Of a stretch of DNA of 36,423 bases, positions 1-9,428 are shown one piece after another. Source of the stretch: Vallitalea sp. (GTDB lineage: Bacteria; Bacillota; Clostridia; Lachnospirales; Vallitaleaceae). The position numbers were made by a program, and so were the translations under genes. Below the pieces are notes generated by a model. The model made no database searches. It was given only the letters and a program-made list of their open reading frames with translations, and was not told the origin of the DNA. Position 1 is the stretch's first letter. The number at the start of each line of letters is the position of its first letter. The stretch lies in contig JAOARM010000009.1 in NCBI GenBank assembly GCA_025210515.1, forward strand, positions 1 through 36,423, given 5' to 3'.

Positions 1-1335
1 CTTTGCTTGTTTTTCTGTTGCTGCACCAGTTACTGCATCTCCACCAGCATATACTCCATCTTTAGATGTCTTCATTGTTTCTTCTTCTACTACTATACCT
101 CCCCATTTATGAACAGCTAAACTATCAGTAGTTTGTCTTATTAATGGGTTAGGTGTCTGACCTATAGCAATTATTACAGTCTCTACATCTATTTCAAAAT
201 TACTATTTTGAACTGGTACTGGTCTTCTTCTTCCTGAAGAATCTGCTTCTCCTAATTCCATTTGAATACAATTCATACCAGTTACATATCCATCATTACC
301 TAAAATTTCTTCTGGATTTGTTAATGTTTTAAAAATTATTCCTTCCTCTTTTGCATGATGAACCTCTTCTAATCTTGCTGGAAGTTCATTTTCACCTCTT
401 CTATATACTATGTAAACATTCTCCGCCCCAAGTCTTTTGGCTGTTCTCGCTGCATCCATAGCAACATTGCCACCACCAACTACGGCAACATTTTTACCGA
501 CTTTTACTGGTGTTGATGAATCTTTTTCATATGCTTTCATAAGATTAACTCTTGTTAAAAATTCATTAGCAGAATACACTCCATTTAGATTTTCACCTTT
601 AATATTCATAAACCTAGGAAGTCCTGCCCCACTACCAATAAATACTGATTTAAAATCTTCCTCTATTAATTCATCTACTGTAATTGATCTACCAATTAAT
701 ACATTTTTCTTGATCTTTACACCTAATTTTTTAACATTCTCTACTTCTTCTTGTACTAGTTTTTTGGGAAGTCTAAATTCTGGTATTCCGTAAGATAAAA
801 CCCCACCTGTTTTATGTAATGCTTCAAAAATAGTAACATCATATCCTTTTTTAGCAAGCTCTGAGGCACATGATAGCCCTGCTGGTCCCGATCCTACAAC
901 TGCAACCTTTATGTTATTATCTGACTCAATTACACTTTGACTTTCATTACCATGTTTCATATGATAATCTGCTACAAATCTTTCCAATCTTCCTATTCCA
1001 ACAGGCTCACCTTTAATTCCTCTAATACATTTACCTTCACACTGATTTTCTTGTGGACAGACTCTACCGCATATAGCTGGCAATGAGTTTTCCCTTGTTA
1101 TAATTTCATAAGCTTGTTCAAATTCTCCTCTGGCAATGGCACTCATAAACTCTGGTATTGGTACATTAACTGGACATCCTGATACACATGGTTTGTTTTT
1201 GCATTGAAAGCATCTTTTTGCTTCTTCAATCGCTTCTTCTTCAGTGTAACCAATTACTACCTCTTTGAAGTTTTTATTTCTAACAAGAGGATCTTGTTCT
1301 TTTATTTTTGTTTTTACTAAAGCATTATTACGCAT
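1..1335 (-). CDS. nfnB: NADPH-dependent glutamate synthase-like flavoprotein, probable NfnB (partial, 3' end outside window)
   Basis: Large subunit of an NfnAB/SudAB-type oxidoreductase, a cytoplasmic iron-sulfur flavoprotein that in anaerobes couples NADH, NADPH and ferredoxin. Reading from ATG at 1335, the protein begins MRNNALVKTK. Early on it shows a four-cysteine cluster (CFQC, KNKPC, SGCPVN), then a second Cys group (AICGRVC, CEGKC). A dinucleotide fold follows (VVGSGPAGLSCA), then a second (VVGGGNVAMDAART) and a late GGDAVTGA. The frame is open to base 1, giving about 445 residues, so only roughly the last 20 of the usual 460 or so are missing. The RBS (rc of tccctcc, 1343-1349) lies inside the end of nfnA, and only 4 nt separate the two genes, so they are cotranscribed and probably translationally coupled. 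Sequence alone does not separate NfnB from sulfide dehydrogenase SudA or a stand-alone GltD-like protein; pairing with the NfnA-type subunit favours NfnB. Confidence 0.88.
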   Translation of the reverse strand, partial: MRNNALVKTKIKEQDPLVRNKNFKEVVIGYTEEEAIEEAKRCFQCKNKPCVSGCPVNVPIPEFMSAIARGEFEQAYEIITRENSLPAICGRVCPQENQCEGKCIRGIKGEPVGIGRLERFVADYHMKHGNESQSVIESDNNIKVAVVGSGPAGLSCASELAKKGYDVTIFEALHKTGGVLSYGIPEFRLPKKLVQEEVENVKKLGVKIKKNVLIGRSITVDELIEEDFKSVFIGSGAGLPRFMNIKGENLNGVYSANEFLTRVNLMKAYEKDSSTPVKVGKNVAVVGGGNVAMDAARTAKRLGAENVYIVYRRGENELPARLEEVHHAKEEGIIFKTLTNPEEILGNDGYVTGMNCIQMELGEADSSGRRRPVPVQNSNFEIDVETVIIAIGQTPNPLIRQTTDSLAVHKWGGIVVEEETMKTSKDGVYAGGDAVTGAATEKQAK

Positions 1336-1339
1336 TTAT

Positions 1340-2167
1340 CTATCCCTCCAATCCTAACCTACAATTATGCTCATGTTCTTCTTCTTTGTACATACCTTGT
1401 CGTCTTATAGCTTCATCGAAATCGACCTTATGACCATTAAAATCAGGTCCGTCTACACAAGCAAATTTTACTTCGCCCCCTACTGTTACTCTACATCCTC
1501 CACACATCCCAGTTCCATCAATCATAATTGGATTTAATGATACATTTGTCTTAATATCAAGTTCTTTTGTAATTTGACACACTGCTTTCATCATAACTAA
1601 TGGTCCTATAGCTATAACTAAATCATATTTATTACCTTCATCCATTAATTTATTAAGATAATCTGTTACAAAACCTTTAATTCCTTTAGAACCATCATTA
1701 GTTGCATAATATGTATTATCACAAACATTTTCTACTTCGTCTTTTAAAATAATAAGTTCATCATTTCTTCCACCAAGAATTGTATCTACTTCAGCACCAA
1801 GTTCTTTTAATTTTTTTAGTTGAGGATATAGTGGAGCAATTCCAACCCCTCCGCCTATACCAAGCACTCTCTTAACTGGTTTTAAAGGAGCTTCCTTTCC
1901 AAGAGGTCCTACAAAATCTTCTACACAATCTCCAACTTGTTTTTCACTCAATTTTCTTGTAGAATATCCTACCACTTGATAAATAATCGTTACTGTTTCT
2001 TCTTTCCTATCATAGTCAGCTATAGTTAAGGGAACTCTTTCTCCATCTTCGTCAACACGAAGTATTATAAACTGTCCAGGTTCACATTTTCTTGCTACAA
2101 ACGGAGCTTTGATTACCATTTTTTCTACTGCATCATTTAGTTTCTTTTTTTCTACTATTTTATACAT
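1340..2167 (-). CDS. nfnA: Ferredoxin-NADP reductase-type FAD/NAD-binding subunit, probable NfnA
   Basis: Small subunit of the NfnAB/SudAB enzyme, 275 aa. It has an FAD-binding beta-barrel (residues 1-95, with VPLTIADYD) and an NAD-binding Rossmann part (GIGGGVGIAPLYP around 104-115). A C-terminal [2Fe-2S] site shows C222, C225 (MCGGCRV) and C237 (FACVDGP). A nearby Asp (MIDG, D217) fits the Asp-plus-three-Cys ligation known for this family. The layout matches PyrK and sulfide dehydrogenase beta subunits, but no pyrD is adjacent; the neighbour is the gltD-like nfnB, 4 nt downstream. The start is ATG at 2167, with GGAGGT upstream. A perfect 9-bp inverted repeat sits just upstream in the leader. 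A role in NADH/NADPH/ferredoxin balancing is inferred from the pairing. Confidence 0.88.
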   Translation of the reverse strand: MYKIVEKKKLNDAVEKMVIKAPFVARKCEPGQFIILRVDEDGERVPLTIADYDRKEETVTIIYQVVGYSTRKLSEKQVGDCVEDFVGPLGKEAPLKPVKRVLGIGGGVGIAPLYPQLKKLKELGAEVDTILGGRNDELIILKDEVENVCDNTYYATNDGSKGIKGFVTDYLNKLMDEGNKYDLVIAIGPLVMMKAVCQITKELDIKTNVSLNPIMIDGTGMCGGCRVTVGGEVKFACVDGPDFNGHKVDFDEAIRRQGMYKEEEHEHNCRLGLEG

Positions 2168-2183
2168 TTATACCTCCACACTT

Positions 2184-2209
2184 ATGATTGTTTATTAATT
2201 AACAATCAT
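2184..2209. promoter_or_regulatory. Perfect inverted repeat in the nfnA leader
   Basis: Two 9-nt arms (ATGATTGTT, 2184-2192; AACAATCAT, 2201-2209) flank an 8-nt AT spacer, about 17-42 bases upstream of the nfnA start and just upstream of its GGAGG. It could be a dimeric repressor operator or an RNA hairpin near the RBS. There is no T-tract, so it is not a terminator. A TATAAT-like -10 for nfnA lies next to it, but I see no good -35. Confidence 0.45.
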
Positions 2210-2292
2210 AATTATATTTAATTACATGTAATATTTATTATTATTTTATTATAATTCAGAATAACTATTACACAATCCTTATTATTAAGGAC

Positions 2293-2321
2293 TTGACAAA
2301 AGATTACTTTTTAGTTATTAT
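2293..2321 (+). promoter_or_regulatory. Sigma-A promoter for the AraC-family gene
   Basis: A consensus -35 TTGACA (2293-2298), a 17-nt spacer and a -10 TATTAT (2316-2321, 5 of 6 to consensus) point right. Transcription would start near 2328, giving about 100 nt of AT-rich leader before the ATG at 2432. Confidence 0.72.
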
Positions 2322-2431
2322 CTTTTTACGTGTTAATTATATATAATTTTTCACAAAAAAACTAACTCAATCTTTTAAATTTTAACTTGCTTTTAAAAAA
2401 TTGGTATTATTTTAACAATAGGCGGTAATAT

Positions 2432-3289
2432 ATGACATATAATTTTAACTCACAACTTGAAAAATATCATGGTTTTGAAACAGATTTTGTAAAATTATTT
2501 TATTACGATTTACCTAACAAATCTTCTGGTAGCTACAAAACTTTTAACTACCCAAGATTTTGTGCAATTCTAAACGGAAAAAAAGAAGTAATATTAGATA
2601 ATAAAAATAAATTTTCTTATAAAAAAGATAGCTATTTACTTTTACCTTCTAATTCAGACGTTTACATGAATATAAGTTCACAAACATCTGCTTTAGCTTT
2701 TGAACTTAATGATGAATTGATTAAATCCGTCATTAAAAAAATAGATATACCTAATGATATTAAAGAAAATATAGATTATACAGAAAACTATTTTTTAGGG
2801 AAAAATAATAATAATATAGCTGATGATGTAAATAATTTGATCATTGCTTCTAAAGTAAAAGGTATTAACAGCGAATTTTTATTAGACTTATACTCTCAGA
2901 AGTTAGTTTATGATTTAATTAGAAATAAGACTACATATAGTATTTTAAATAGTGAAAATAATCATCCTATACGTATTGCAGTTAAATATATTAATGAAAA
3001 TCTTGAATATAATATTAATATAGGAAAACTTGCCAAAGATTTAAGTATGTCAGAATCGAATTTTACAAATCAATTTAAAAAAATCATAGGTATAAAACCT
3101 ACCGAATATATAAAGAACAAAAAATTAGAATTAGCCATAAAACTACTTGAGACAGAAAGTGTTACAGATGTTGCATTTAATCTAGGTTATTCTAATATTT
3201 CATATTTTATAAAGCTATTTAAGTCTAAATATAATGTTACACCGAAACAATATAAATTAAACACCTTAATTAATAACTATGATAGTTGA
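2432..3289 (+). CDS. AraC/XylS-family transcriptional regulator
   Basis: DNA-binding regulator of 285 aa. Residues about 1-160 look like a cupin-type AraC sensing domain (short beta-strands such as YLLLPSNSDVYM). The C-terminal 100 residues form the double helix-turn-helix: first HTH IGKLAKDLSMSESNFTNQFK, second HTH VTDVAFNLGYSNISYFIKLF, then the conserved KYNVTPKQYK ending. The start ATG is preceded by GGCGGT (2421-2426). The gene is alone on the plus strand, divergent from nfnAB, with its own promoter and a terminator downstream. Ligand and targets are unknown; control of nfnAB is only a positional guess. Confidence 0.85.
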   Translation: MTYNFNSQLEKYHGFETDFVKLFYYDLPNKSSGSYKTFNYPRFCAILNGKKEVILDNKNKFSYKKDSYLLLPSNSDVYMNISSQTSALAFELNDELIKSVIKKIDIPNDIKENIDYTENYFLGKNNNNIADDVNNLIIASKVKGINSEFLLDLYSQKLVYDLIRNKTTYSILNSENNHPIRIAVKYINENLEYNINIGKLAKDLSMSESNFTNQFKKIIGIKPTEYIKNKKLELAIKLLETESVTDVAFNLGYSNISYFIKLFKSKYNVTPKQYKLNTLINNYDS

Positions 3290-3360
3290 TGCGTTATTAA
3301 TCTTATATGTATAGTAGGAGTACAATTTTTCATCATATTTTTGTGTATATCAAATATAAA

Positions 3361-3402
3361 AAAACAAGTTAGCTATTATTATTTAATAGCTGACTTGTTT
3401 TT
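3361..3402. terminator. Bidirectional intrinsic terminator between the araC-type gene and rsfS
   Basis: A stem of 14 pairs with one mismatch (arms at 3363-3377 and 3385-3399) has T-runs on both strands: plus-strand Ts follow the right arm, and the minus strand has a 7-T run from the As at 3357-3364. It serves the convergent araC-type gene and the rsfS end of the minus-strand cluster. Confidence 0.8.
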
Positions 3403-3428
3403 ATTGATTATTTTACATTATATTAGAA

Positions 3429-3806
3429 TTAATTATCTTCTAATAACTCTTGTACATCTATATTCTTTCCATCGCTCCAGATTCTTTCTAGGTCATAGAA
3501 TAATCTATCTTCTTTACCAAATATATGAATAATAATACTTCCATAATCAAGTAATATCCAACTAGCTGACTGATATCCTTCAATTTGTTTTGGCTCATAT
3601 CCATTTTTTGATAGCATTTCTTCTGTTCTATCAATAAGAGCTTTAATATGACTTTTATTGTTACCATGTGCAATAACAAAATAATCAGCAAGCACTGTAA
3701 TTTCTTTTATATCAAGAACTTTTATTTCCTCTCCCTGTTTGTCATCAAGAGCTTTTAGAGCTATTTTTAACATATCTATAGATGTATCTACATTTGTGTT
3801 TTCCAT
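3429..3806 (-). CDS. rsfS: Ribosome silencing factor RsfS
   Basis: 125-aa member of the RsfS/YbeB/DUF143 family. It binds uL14 on the 50S subunit and blocks subunit joining when nutrients are scarce. Recognisable family features are KALDDKQGEEIKVLDI near the N-terminus, ADYFVIAHGNNKSHIKAL, the GYQSASWILLDYGSIIIHIF core, and FYDLERIWSDG near the end. Length is normal for the family. The ATG at 3806 has GGAGGT 9 nt upstream. It lies 31 nt downstream of nadD-yqeK and is the last gene before a terminator, matching the usual nadD-yqeK-rsfS order of Firmicutes. Confidence 0.95.
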   Translation of the reverse strand: MENTNVDTSIDMLKIALKALDDKQGEEIKVLDIKEITVLADYFVIAHGNNKSHIKALIDRTEEMLSKNGYEPKQIEGYQSASWILLDYGSIIIHIFGKEDRLFYDLERIWSDGKNIDVQELLEDN

Positions 3807-3837
3807 ATAATTACCTCCAATTTATTGATTATTAACA

Positions 3838-5040
3838 TCATTCATTTGACAATGTGTTGTTGTGTAATTTATAAAATTCATAAGCTTCAATAGTTAATGT
3901 GTCTATTATTTTGTTTTTTGATTGTAAGTATGCTATAGTATCTTCTAATATAGCAAGTAATGCTTTATCTAAGTCTTTTCTAGCTAGTTTTCTGATATTA
4001 TCTAAGTTGTTAGCTTTAGTTCTACCTGGCTCTATGTAGTCAGATATATATATAACCTTTTCTAACTCTGACATGTTAGGTCGCCCTGTAGTATGATAAG
4101 CTATAGCATTAATTATATCAGAATCATTAATATTATATATATGCTTAGCTATTACTGAACCAACTTTTGCATGTACCAAATCTGGATTTTTCTTTTCTTC
4201 TATTTTTAATTCTATATTATATTTTTTGCATAAATCTATCTTTTTATTATTAGAAATATTTTTAGCACAATCATGTAATAATGCCGCAACATTGGCTTTA
4301 CTAATATCTATATCATGAATCTTTGCTAATGCTACAGCTGTTTTCTCTACTCCTAAAGTATGATTATATCTTTTTGTATCAATATGTTTTTTTAATTCTT
4401 TTTTTATTAATTCGTTATTATATTCGTTATTAACATATAGCTTATTTTTGTATATATACTTCTCTACATCTCCAGGAAGTAAATATTTAATAGATTTATT
4501 TTGTTTAATTCTATTTCTTATGTCAGAAGATGAAATCTGAATATCAGGTATATTAACTAGTTTAATGTAAGCGTTATATTCATTAGTAAGTAACTTAATT
4601 CTATCTTGAAGTTCATTAAGAGAATAAGTACCACCTCTATTAGCCACTATAAAATTGCATATATCAAATAGTTTCTCTATATCTTTCCATTTTAATAAAT
4701 CAAATAATGAGTCTGCACCTATAATAAAATAAAACAATGTATCAGTATATTTTTTATTAAGTTCCTTTATTGTATCTATCGTATATGTATTACCTTCACG
4801 ATCTATTTCAATAGTAGATATTTTAAAATTATTGTTATTTTTTATTCCTAGTTCTGTCATTTTTAATCTATTTTTTTTGGTAGATACTTTTTTGTATGAT
4901 TTTAAATGAGGTGTTCCAGATGGTATGAAGATAATCTTATCTAAATTCATTTCATTTAAAACATACTCAGCTAAAATCAAATGCCCATAATGAATGGGGT
5001 CAAATGTACCGCCCATTATTCCAACAGTTGATTCTTTCAT
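3838..5040 (-). CDS. nadD: NadD-YqeK fusion: nicotinate-nucleotide adenylyltransferase plus HD-domain Ap4A hydrolase
   Basis: A 400-aa two-domain protein. Residues 1-205 are NadD (nicotinate mononucleotide plus ATP to deamido-NAD). They show the nucleotidyltransferase motif GGTFDPIHYGH (10-20) and the SSSDIRNRI motif (170-178). Residues about 213-400 are a YqeK-type HD hydrolase, a family that splits diadenosine tetraphosphate symmetrically to ADP. Its metal residues are visible: H227 (RYNHTLG), H256-D257 (LLHDCAK), H290 (VHAKVG), H316 (AYHTTG) and D334 (ISDYIEPGR). In Bacillus the two are separate adjacent genes; here they share one frame with a linker of only about 8-10 residues and no internal RBS. 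The start ATG has AAAGGA upstream. The gene lies between the SNase-like/HhH gene and rsfS. Confidence 0.93.
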   Translation of the reverse strand: MKESTVGIMGGTFDPIHYGHLILAEYVLNEMNLDKIIFIPSGTPHLKSYKKVSTKKNRLKMTELGIKNNNNFKISTIEIDREGNTYTIDTIKELNKKYTDTLFYFIIGADSLFDLLKWKDIEKLFDICNFIVANRGGTYSLNELQDRIKLLTNEYNAYIKLVNIPDIQISSSDIRNRIKQNKSIKYLLPGDVEKYIYKNKLYVNNEYNNELIKKELKKHIDTKRYNHTLGVEKTAVALAKIHDIDISKANVAALLHDCAKNISNNKKIDLCKKYNIELKIEEKKNPDLVHAKVGSVIAKHIYNINDSDIINAIAYHTTGRPNMSELEKVIYISDYIEPGRTKANNLDNIRKLARKDLDKALLAILEDTIAYLQSKNKIIDTLTIEAYEFYKLHNNTLSNE

Positions 5041-5085
5041 ATTAATTAATATCCTTTCAACATAAAAAACTTATCTAAATTAATT

Positions 5086-6804
5086 TTAATAAAATACTAT
5101 ATAGTCTTTAAGATAATTATATATATTAATTTTACCATGTTTATTAAATATCTTAGATACTTCTTCCAAAGAAGAGAAAGGTACTTCTTCTCTAAACTCT
5201 ATAATATCTTTTATAATATCTGATGGCACTTTAACATACTCATACTTATTTTTTTCCCATATTCTTGCGTATAGATGATCTAATTCATATTTTGATGCCG
5301 TATTAATATTAGTTACTAATGAAAATTTCATATTATAATTAGTATAGTTAAATGATATATTAGAACTACCTTTATATCTTGCATGAGATTTTATATAGTA
5401 TTTTGTATCATTTTCACTCATTCCTAATATGGACGCCGCATAATTTCTATCAGTAATATTTATATTAATATATTCTGGGTTATAAGATTCTGTAGTATAT
5501 ATATATGGAGAAATTTTGTTATAATAATTTACTCCAATTACATTTCTAATTTGGTTTTTTGAATTATAAGGTCTATATTTTATAATATTTTTTACAATCA
5601 TATCTCTTGATGAAGTATTTATGCTAATTGATCCAAATAATGATTTCAATTCATTTTCAAGAGCAGTATTAACATTAGTAAATACTGAGAAATTGTCTCC
5701 ATATCTATCCACTTGATATTTTGTAAGCTTACCTGCTTTTTGCAATTCACCAAGTGATTTAAAAATATATTTTTGATTTTTTCTGTCTCTAACAATTTGC
5801 TCTGATTGATGCTGTGATAATAATGATACGGATCTTATTTGACTTGCAGATGCAGTATTAAGATTAACAACTTTAGCATCATTTTCAATATATTTTTTAG
5901 TTGGTTTTAATACTATAAATTTTTCCATTTTCTTATAATAAGTTTTTAATCCAGTAATAGTCTTAATTTCATCTACTGAATTAATTGTATTAAATAATCT
6001 ATATTGAAGAATTTTATCTGCCATTTCATCACTTAAGGATGTATTATAGAATAAAGAACTTATTTCGCTATGAGAAGCCGTACTAATATCTGTTACAACT
6101 GATAATCTATCTTTGTTTTTATCGAACCAATCTTTTGTACAATGAGAACTTGCAAACTTAATTTCTTCAATAGAATTATATGGGTTATATATTCTATAGT
6201 TAACTATTGAACTTGCAACTGAAATTGGTGTATCTTCAAGATAGTTTGAAAGCATAGTAGAAGTTGCTGTATTGATGTTTACAACGCTTCCAATATTCTT
6301 ACTACTATAATCATACCATCTACCTAATTTACTTTCTTTTGCTTTTGCTTCAACTTCTAATAAATCAGAGTATTGTTGTGCATACTTAAATGTATCGTCT
6401 ACTTTTGCAAAACCTAATTCTAATAGTTCTTCACTAACAGATTTTATTGGTGAGTTATACACATATCTATATACAAAGTTATCCATTTGTTTAAACGTAT
6501 TATTATAAGAATCTGGTAATAACATAACTGTTTTACCTAGAAGATCATTATATGTGTAGTCCATTGCTTCTTGAGATGATTCAGTATCAATACCTATCAT
6601 CTTTATTAACACTACTTTATTATCACCATTTTTACTATATTCCATAACTTTGATAGCTTCTCCACTAATAACCTCAATAACTTTACCTACTGTAATGTTT
6701 TTATCTTGTAAAGTTATTGATCTAGCATAACTAGATATATTAATAATATTAACCATATACACTAACATAATAATTATTGTTAATGACTTAATATGTTTCT
6801 TCAT
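5086..6804 (-). CDS. Secreted protein with degenerate SNase-like domain and about six ComEA-type helix-hairpin-helix units
   Basis: A 572-aa exported protein of unknown function. Residues 1-27 are a Sec signal peptide (basic MKKHIKS, long hydrophobic core, cut near SSYA). Residues about 37-163 resemble staphylococcal nuclease: GKVIEVISGEAIKV, then IKMIGIDTESSQEA, then ELLELGFAKV and AKESKLGRWYDY at the end. The catalytic Arg/Glu/Arg set is not recognisable: Lys68 stands near the first Arg, Ser follows DTE where Glu is expected, and the second Arg segment is shortened to DNFVYRYVY. From residue 174 come about six units of 55-75 aa, near 174, 237, 311, 375, 443 and 497. Several open with N-[IVL]-N-T-A, as in ComEA HhH domains, which bind DNA without sequence preference. 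A surface or extracellular DNA-binding role is inferred. Having this gene between yhbY and nadD is not the common order. Confidence 0.7.
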   Translation of the reverse strand: MKKHIKSLTIIIMLVYMVNIINISSYARSITLQDKNITVGKVIEVISGEAIKVMEYSKNGDNKVVLIKMIGIDTESSQEAMDYTYNDLLGKTVMLLPDSYNNTFKQMDNFVYRYVYNSPIKSVSEELLELGFAKVDDTFKYAQQYSDLLEVEAKAKESKLGRWYDYSSKNIGSVVNINTATSTMLSNYLEDTPISVASSIVNYRIYNPYNSIEEIKFASSHCTKDWFDKNKDRLSVVTDISTASHSEISSLFYNTSLSDEMADKILQYRLFNTINSVDEIKTITGLKTYYKKMEKFIVLKPTKKYIENDAKVVNLNTASASQIRSVSLLSQHQSEQIVRDRKNQKYIFKSLGELQKAGKLTKYQVDRYGDNFSVFTNVNTALENELKSLFGSISINTSSRDMIVKNIIKYRPYNSKNQIRNVIGVNYYNKISPYIYTTESYNPEYININITDRNYAASILGMSENDTKYYIKSHARYKGSSNISFNYTNYNMKFSLVTNINTASKYELDHLYARIWEKNKYEYVKVPSDIIKDIIEFREEVPFSSLEEVSKIFNKHGKINIYNYLKDYIVFY

Positions 6805-6868
6805 CTAATCAACCCCCATTGTTTAATCCTATAGATTATTAACTATTGCACTATATTACTAACTAATT

Positions 6869-7165
6869 TTATGGTAATTCAATATGTGATTCTTCTTTTG
6901 CTTCTCTATATAAAACTATTTTTCTTCCTATCTGTTGTACCACATTAGATCTTGTTCTTTCTGCTAATACTAAGCATACATCTTTTGGCGTATATAGACA
7001 GTTTTTTAGAACATTTATTTTAATTAATTCTCTTGCTTCTAAAGCATCTGATATTGCTTCCGTTACTTCTGGCGTAACACCTGATTTACCAATTTGAAAA
7101 ATTGGATCTATATCATTTGCTAATCTTCTAAGATATGCTCTTTGTTTACTTGTTATTGCTTGCAT
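6869..7165 (-). CDS. yhbY: YhbY family (CRM domain) RNA-binding ribosome assembly protein
   Basis: 98 aa, the full length of a single CRM (CRS1-YhbY) domain. It shows the N-terminal MQAITSKQRAYLRRLAN, the GKSGVTPEV loop (the family GxxG-type RNA-binding loop), ALEARELIKI, and the late beta-strand QIGRKIVLYR. Homologues (YhbY in E. coli, YqeI in B. subtilis) associate with pre-50S particles. The ATG has AAGGAG upstream. It follows obg by 84 nt, as in many Firmicutes. Confidence 0.94.
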   Translation of the reverse strand: MQAITSKQRAYLRRLANDIDPIFQIGKSGVTPEVTEAISDALEARELIKINVLKNCLYTPKDVCLVLAERTRSNVVQQIGRKIVLYREAKEESHIELP

Positions 7166-7249
7166 AATTTTCTCCTTTTTACTTGATTATCTCACTATCA
7201 ATAGCTTCTTTAACATAAATCAATTAACTATCTCAATTATGAAATAATT

Positions 7250-8536
<1,287 letters not shown>

Positions 8537-8766
8537 TCATCCTTTCATTATCATAAAGGTTATTCTAAATAAATACTTAACCTATGAAAGACTTAATCTA
8601 TGAGTATTATAGTATAAAATAACTTTATTTAAAAGAAATATTTTACATTACTATAAGATTTCATTATAAACTTATAATTAGTATTTATATATTACCTAAT
8701 CTATATACATATTTTGAGTACTATAAAATAGAAAAGAGGTTATGCATAATAGATAAGAAAAATAAA

Positions 8767-8798
8767 AAAAAGTTTCAAATAAACATTTGAAACTTTTT
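8767..8798 (-). terminator. Intrinsic terminator of the rplU-prp-rpmA operon
   Basis: Perfect 14-bp arms at 8767-8780 and 8785-8798 (core GTTTCAAAT/ATTTGAAAC, loop of 4). On the minus strand a run of about 10 Ts follows directly. It begins 8 nt after the rpmA stop and separates the ribosomal-protein unit from obg. Confidence 0.88.
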
Positions 8799-8805
8799 AA
8801 TAACA

Positions 8806-9090
8806 TTATTGAGCTTTTGGATATACAGAAACTTGTTTTTTGTCTCTGCCTCTTCTTTCAAATCTAACTACTCCATCAACTAATGCAAATAAAGTGTCAT
8901 CTCCACCTCTACCTACATTTTCACCTGGATGAATTTTAGTTCCACGTTGTCTATATAAAATGTTACCAGCTTTAACAAATTGTCCATCTGCTCTTTTAGC
9001 GCCTAATCTCTTTGACTCGGAATCTCTACCATTTTTAGTAGATCCAACTCCTTTTTTGTGAGCAAAGAATTGAAGGTTCATTCTTAACAT
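8806..9090 (-). CDS. rpmA: 50S ribosomal protein L27 (bL27) with cleavable N-terminal extension
   Basis: 94 aa. The body is standard L27 ([20 protein letters not shown], then [23 protein letters not shown]). It begins with the Firmicute extension [10 protein letters not shown] before HKKG, the site known to be cut after FFA by protease Prp so that the mature N-terminus can reach the peptidyl-transferase centre. The first ATG (9090) is preferred because GAGGAGGTG sits 6-7 nt upstream. The prp gene ends 3 nt upstream. It is the last gene of its unit, before a strong terminator. Confidence 0.97.
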   Translation of the reverse strand: MLRMNLQFFAHKKGVGSTKNGRDSESKRLGAKRADGQFVKAGNILYRQRGTKIHPGENVGRGGDDTLFALVDGVVRFERRGRDKKQVSVYPKAQ

Positions 9091-9093
9091 AAC

Positions 9094-9420
9094 TTACACC
9101 TCCTCAAATACGAGAGTTATATAGTCACTTCCATATTCATCTCTAATTGATTCTAAACCTAATATCATTGAATTAAGTAATATATTAGCTTCATTACTTG
9201 CTTTCTCTAATATTTGAAATGAAATACATCCTAATTGTTCATCTTCTGAACATTCATATAAATCATCAGTAAAATTCTCAATTGAGTTAATGGTATTTAT
9301 AGTCAATACTGACACAGCAGCACATACAATATCATTACCATGTTCTGAATAGCCTGCGTGACCACTTAATTCGAATCCTTTTATATACTCATTGTTTGTG
9401 AATACATTAATATTAATCAT
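9094..9420 (-). CDS. prp: Ribosomal-processing cysteine protease Prp
   Basis: 108 aa of the YsxB/DUF464 family, the cysteine protease that trims the L27 N-terminal extension. The catalytic pair is visible in the conserved stretch GHAGYSEHGNDIVCAAVS: His21 and Cys33, close to H22 and C34 of the S. aureus enzyme. The gene sits between rplU (8 nt downstream of its stop) and rpmA (3 nt before its start), the standard Firmicute position, and its substrate with the matching cut site is the next gene. The RBS is weak (AGGA) compared with the neighbouring ribosomal proteins, which fits lower expression of an enzyme. Confidence 0.96.
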   Translation of the reverse strand: MININVFTNNEYIKGFELSGHAGYSEHGNDIVCAAVSVLTINTINSIENFTDDLYECSEDEQLGCISFQILEKASNEANILLNSMILGLESIRDEYGSDYITLVFEEV

Positions 9421-9428
9421 TGTCCTAA

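Noticed and set aside
437..793. Plus-strand open frame across nfnB
   Set aside because: Antisense shadow of a clear iron-sulfur flavoprotein; hydrophobic composition is an artefact of reading the opposite strand.
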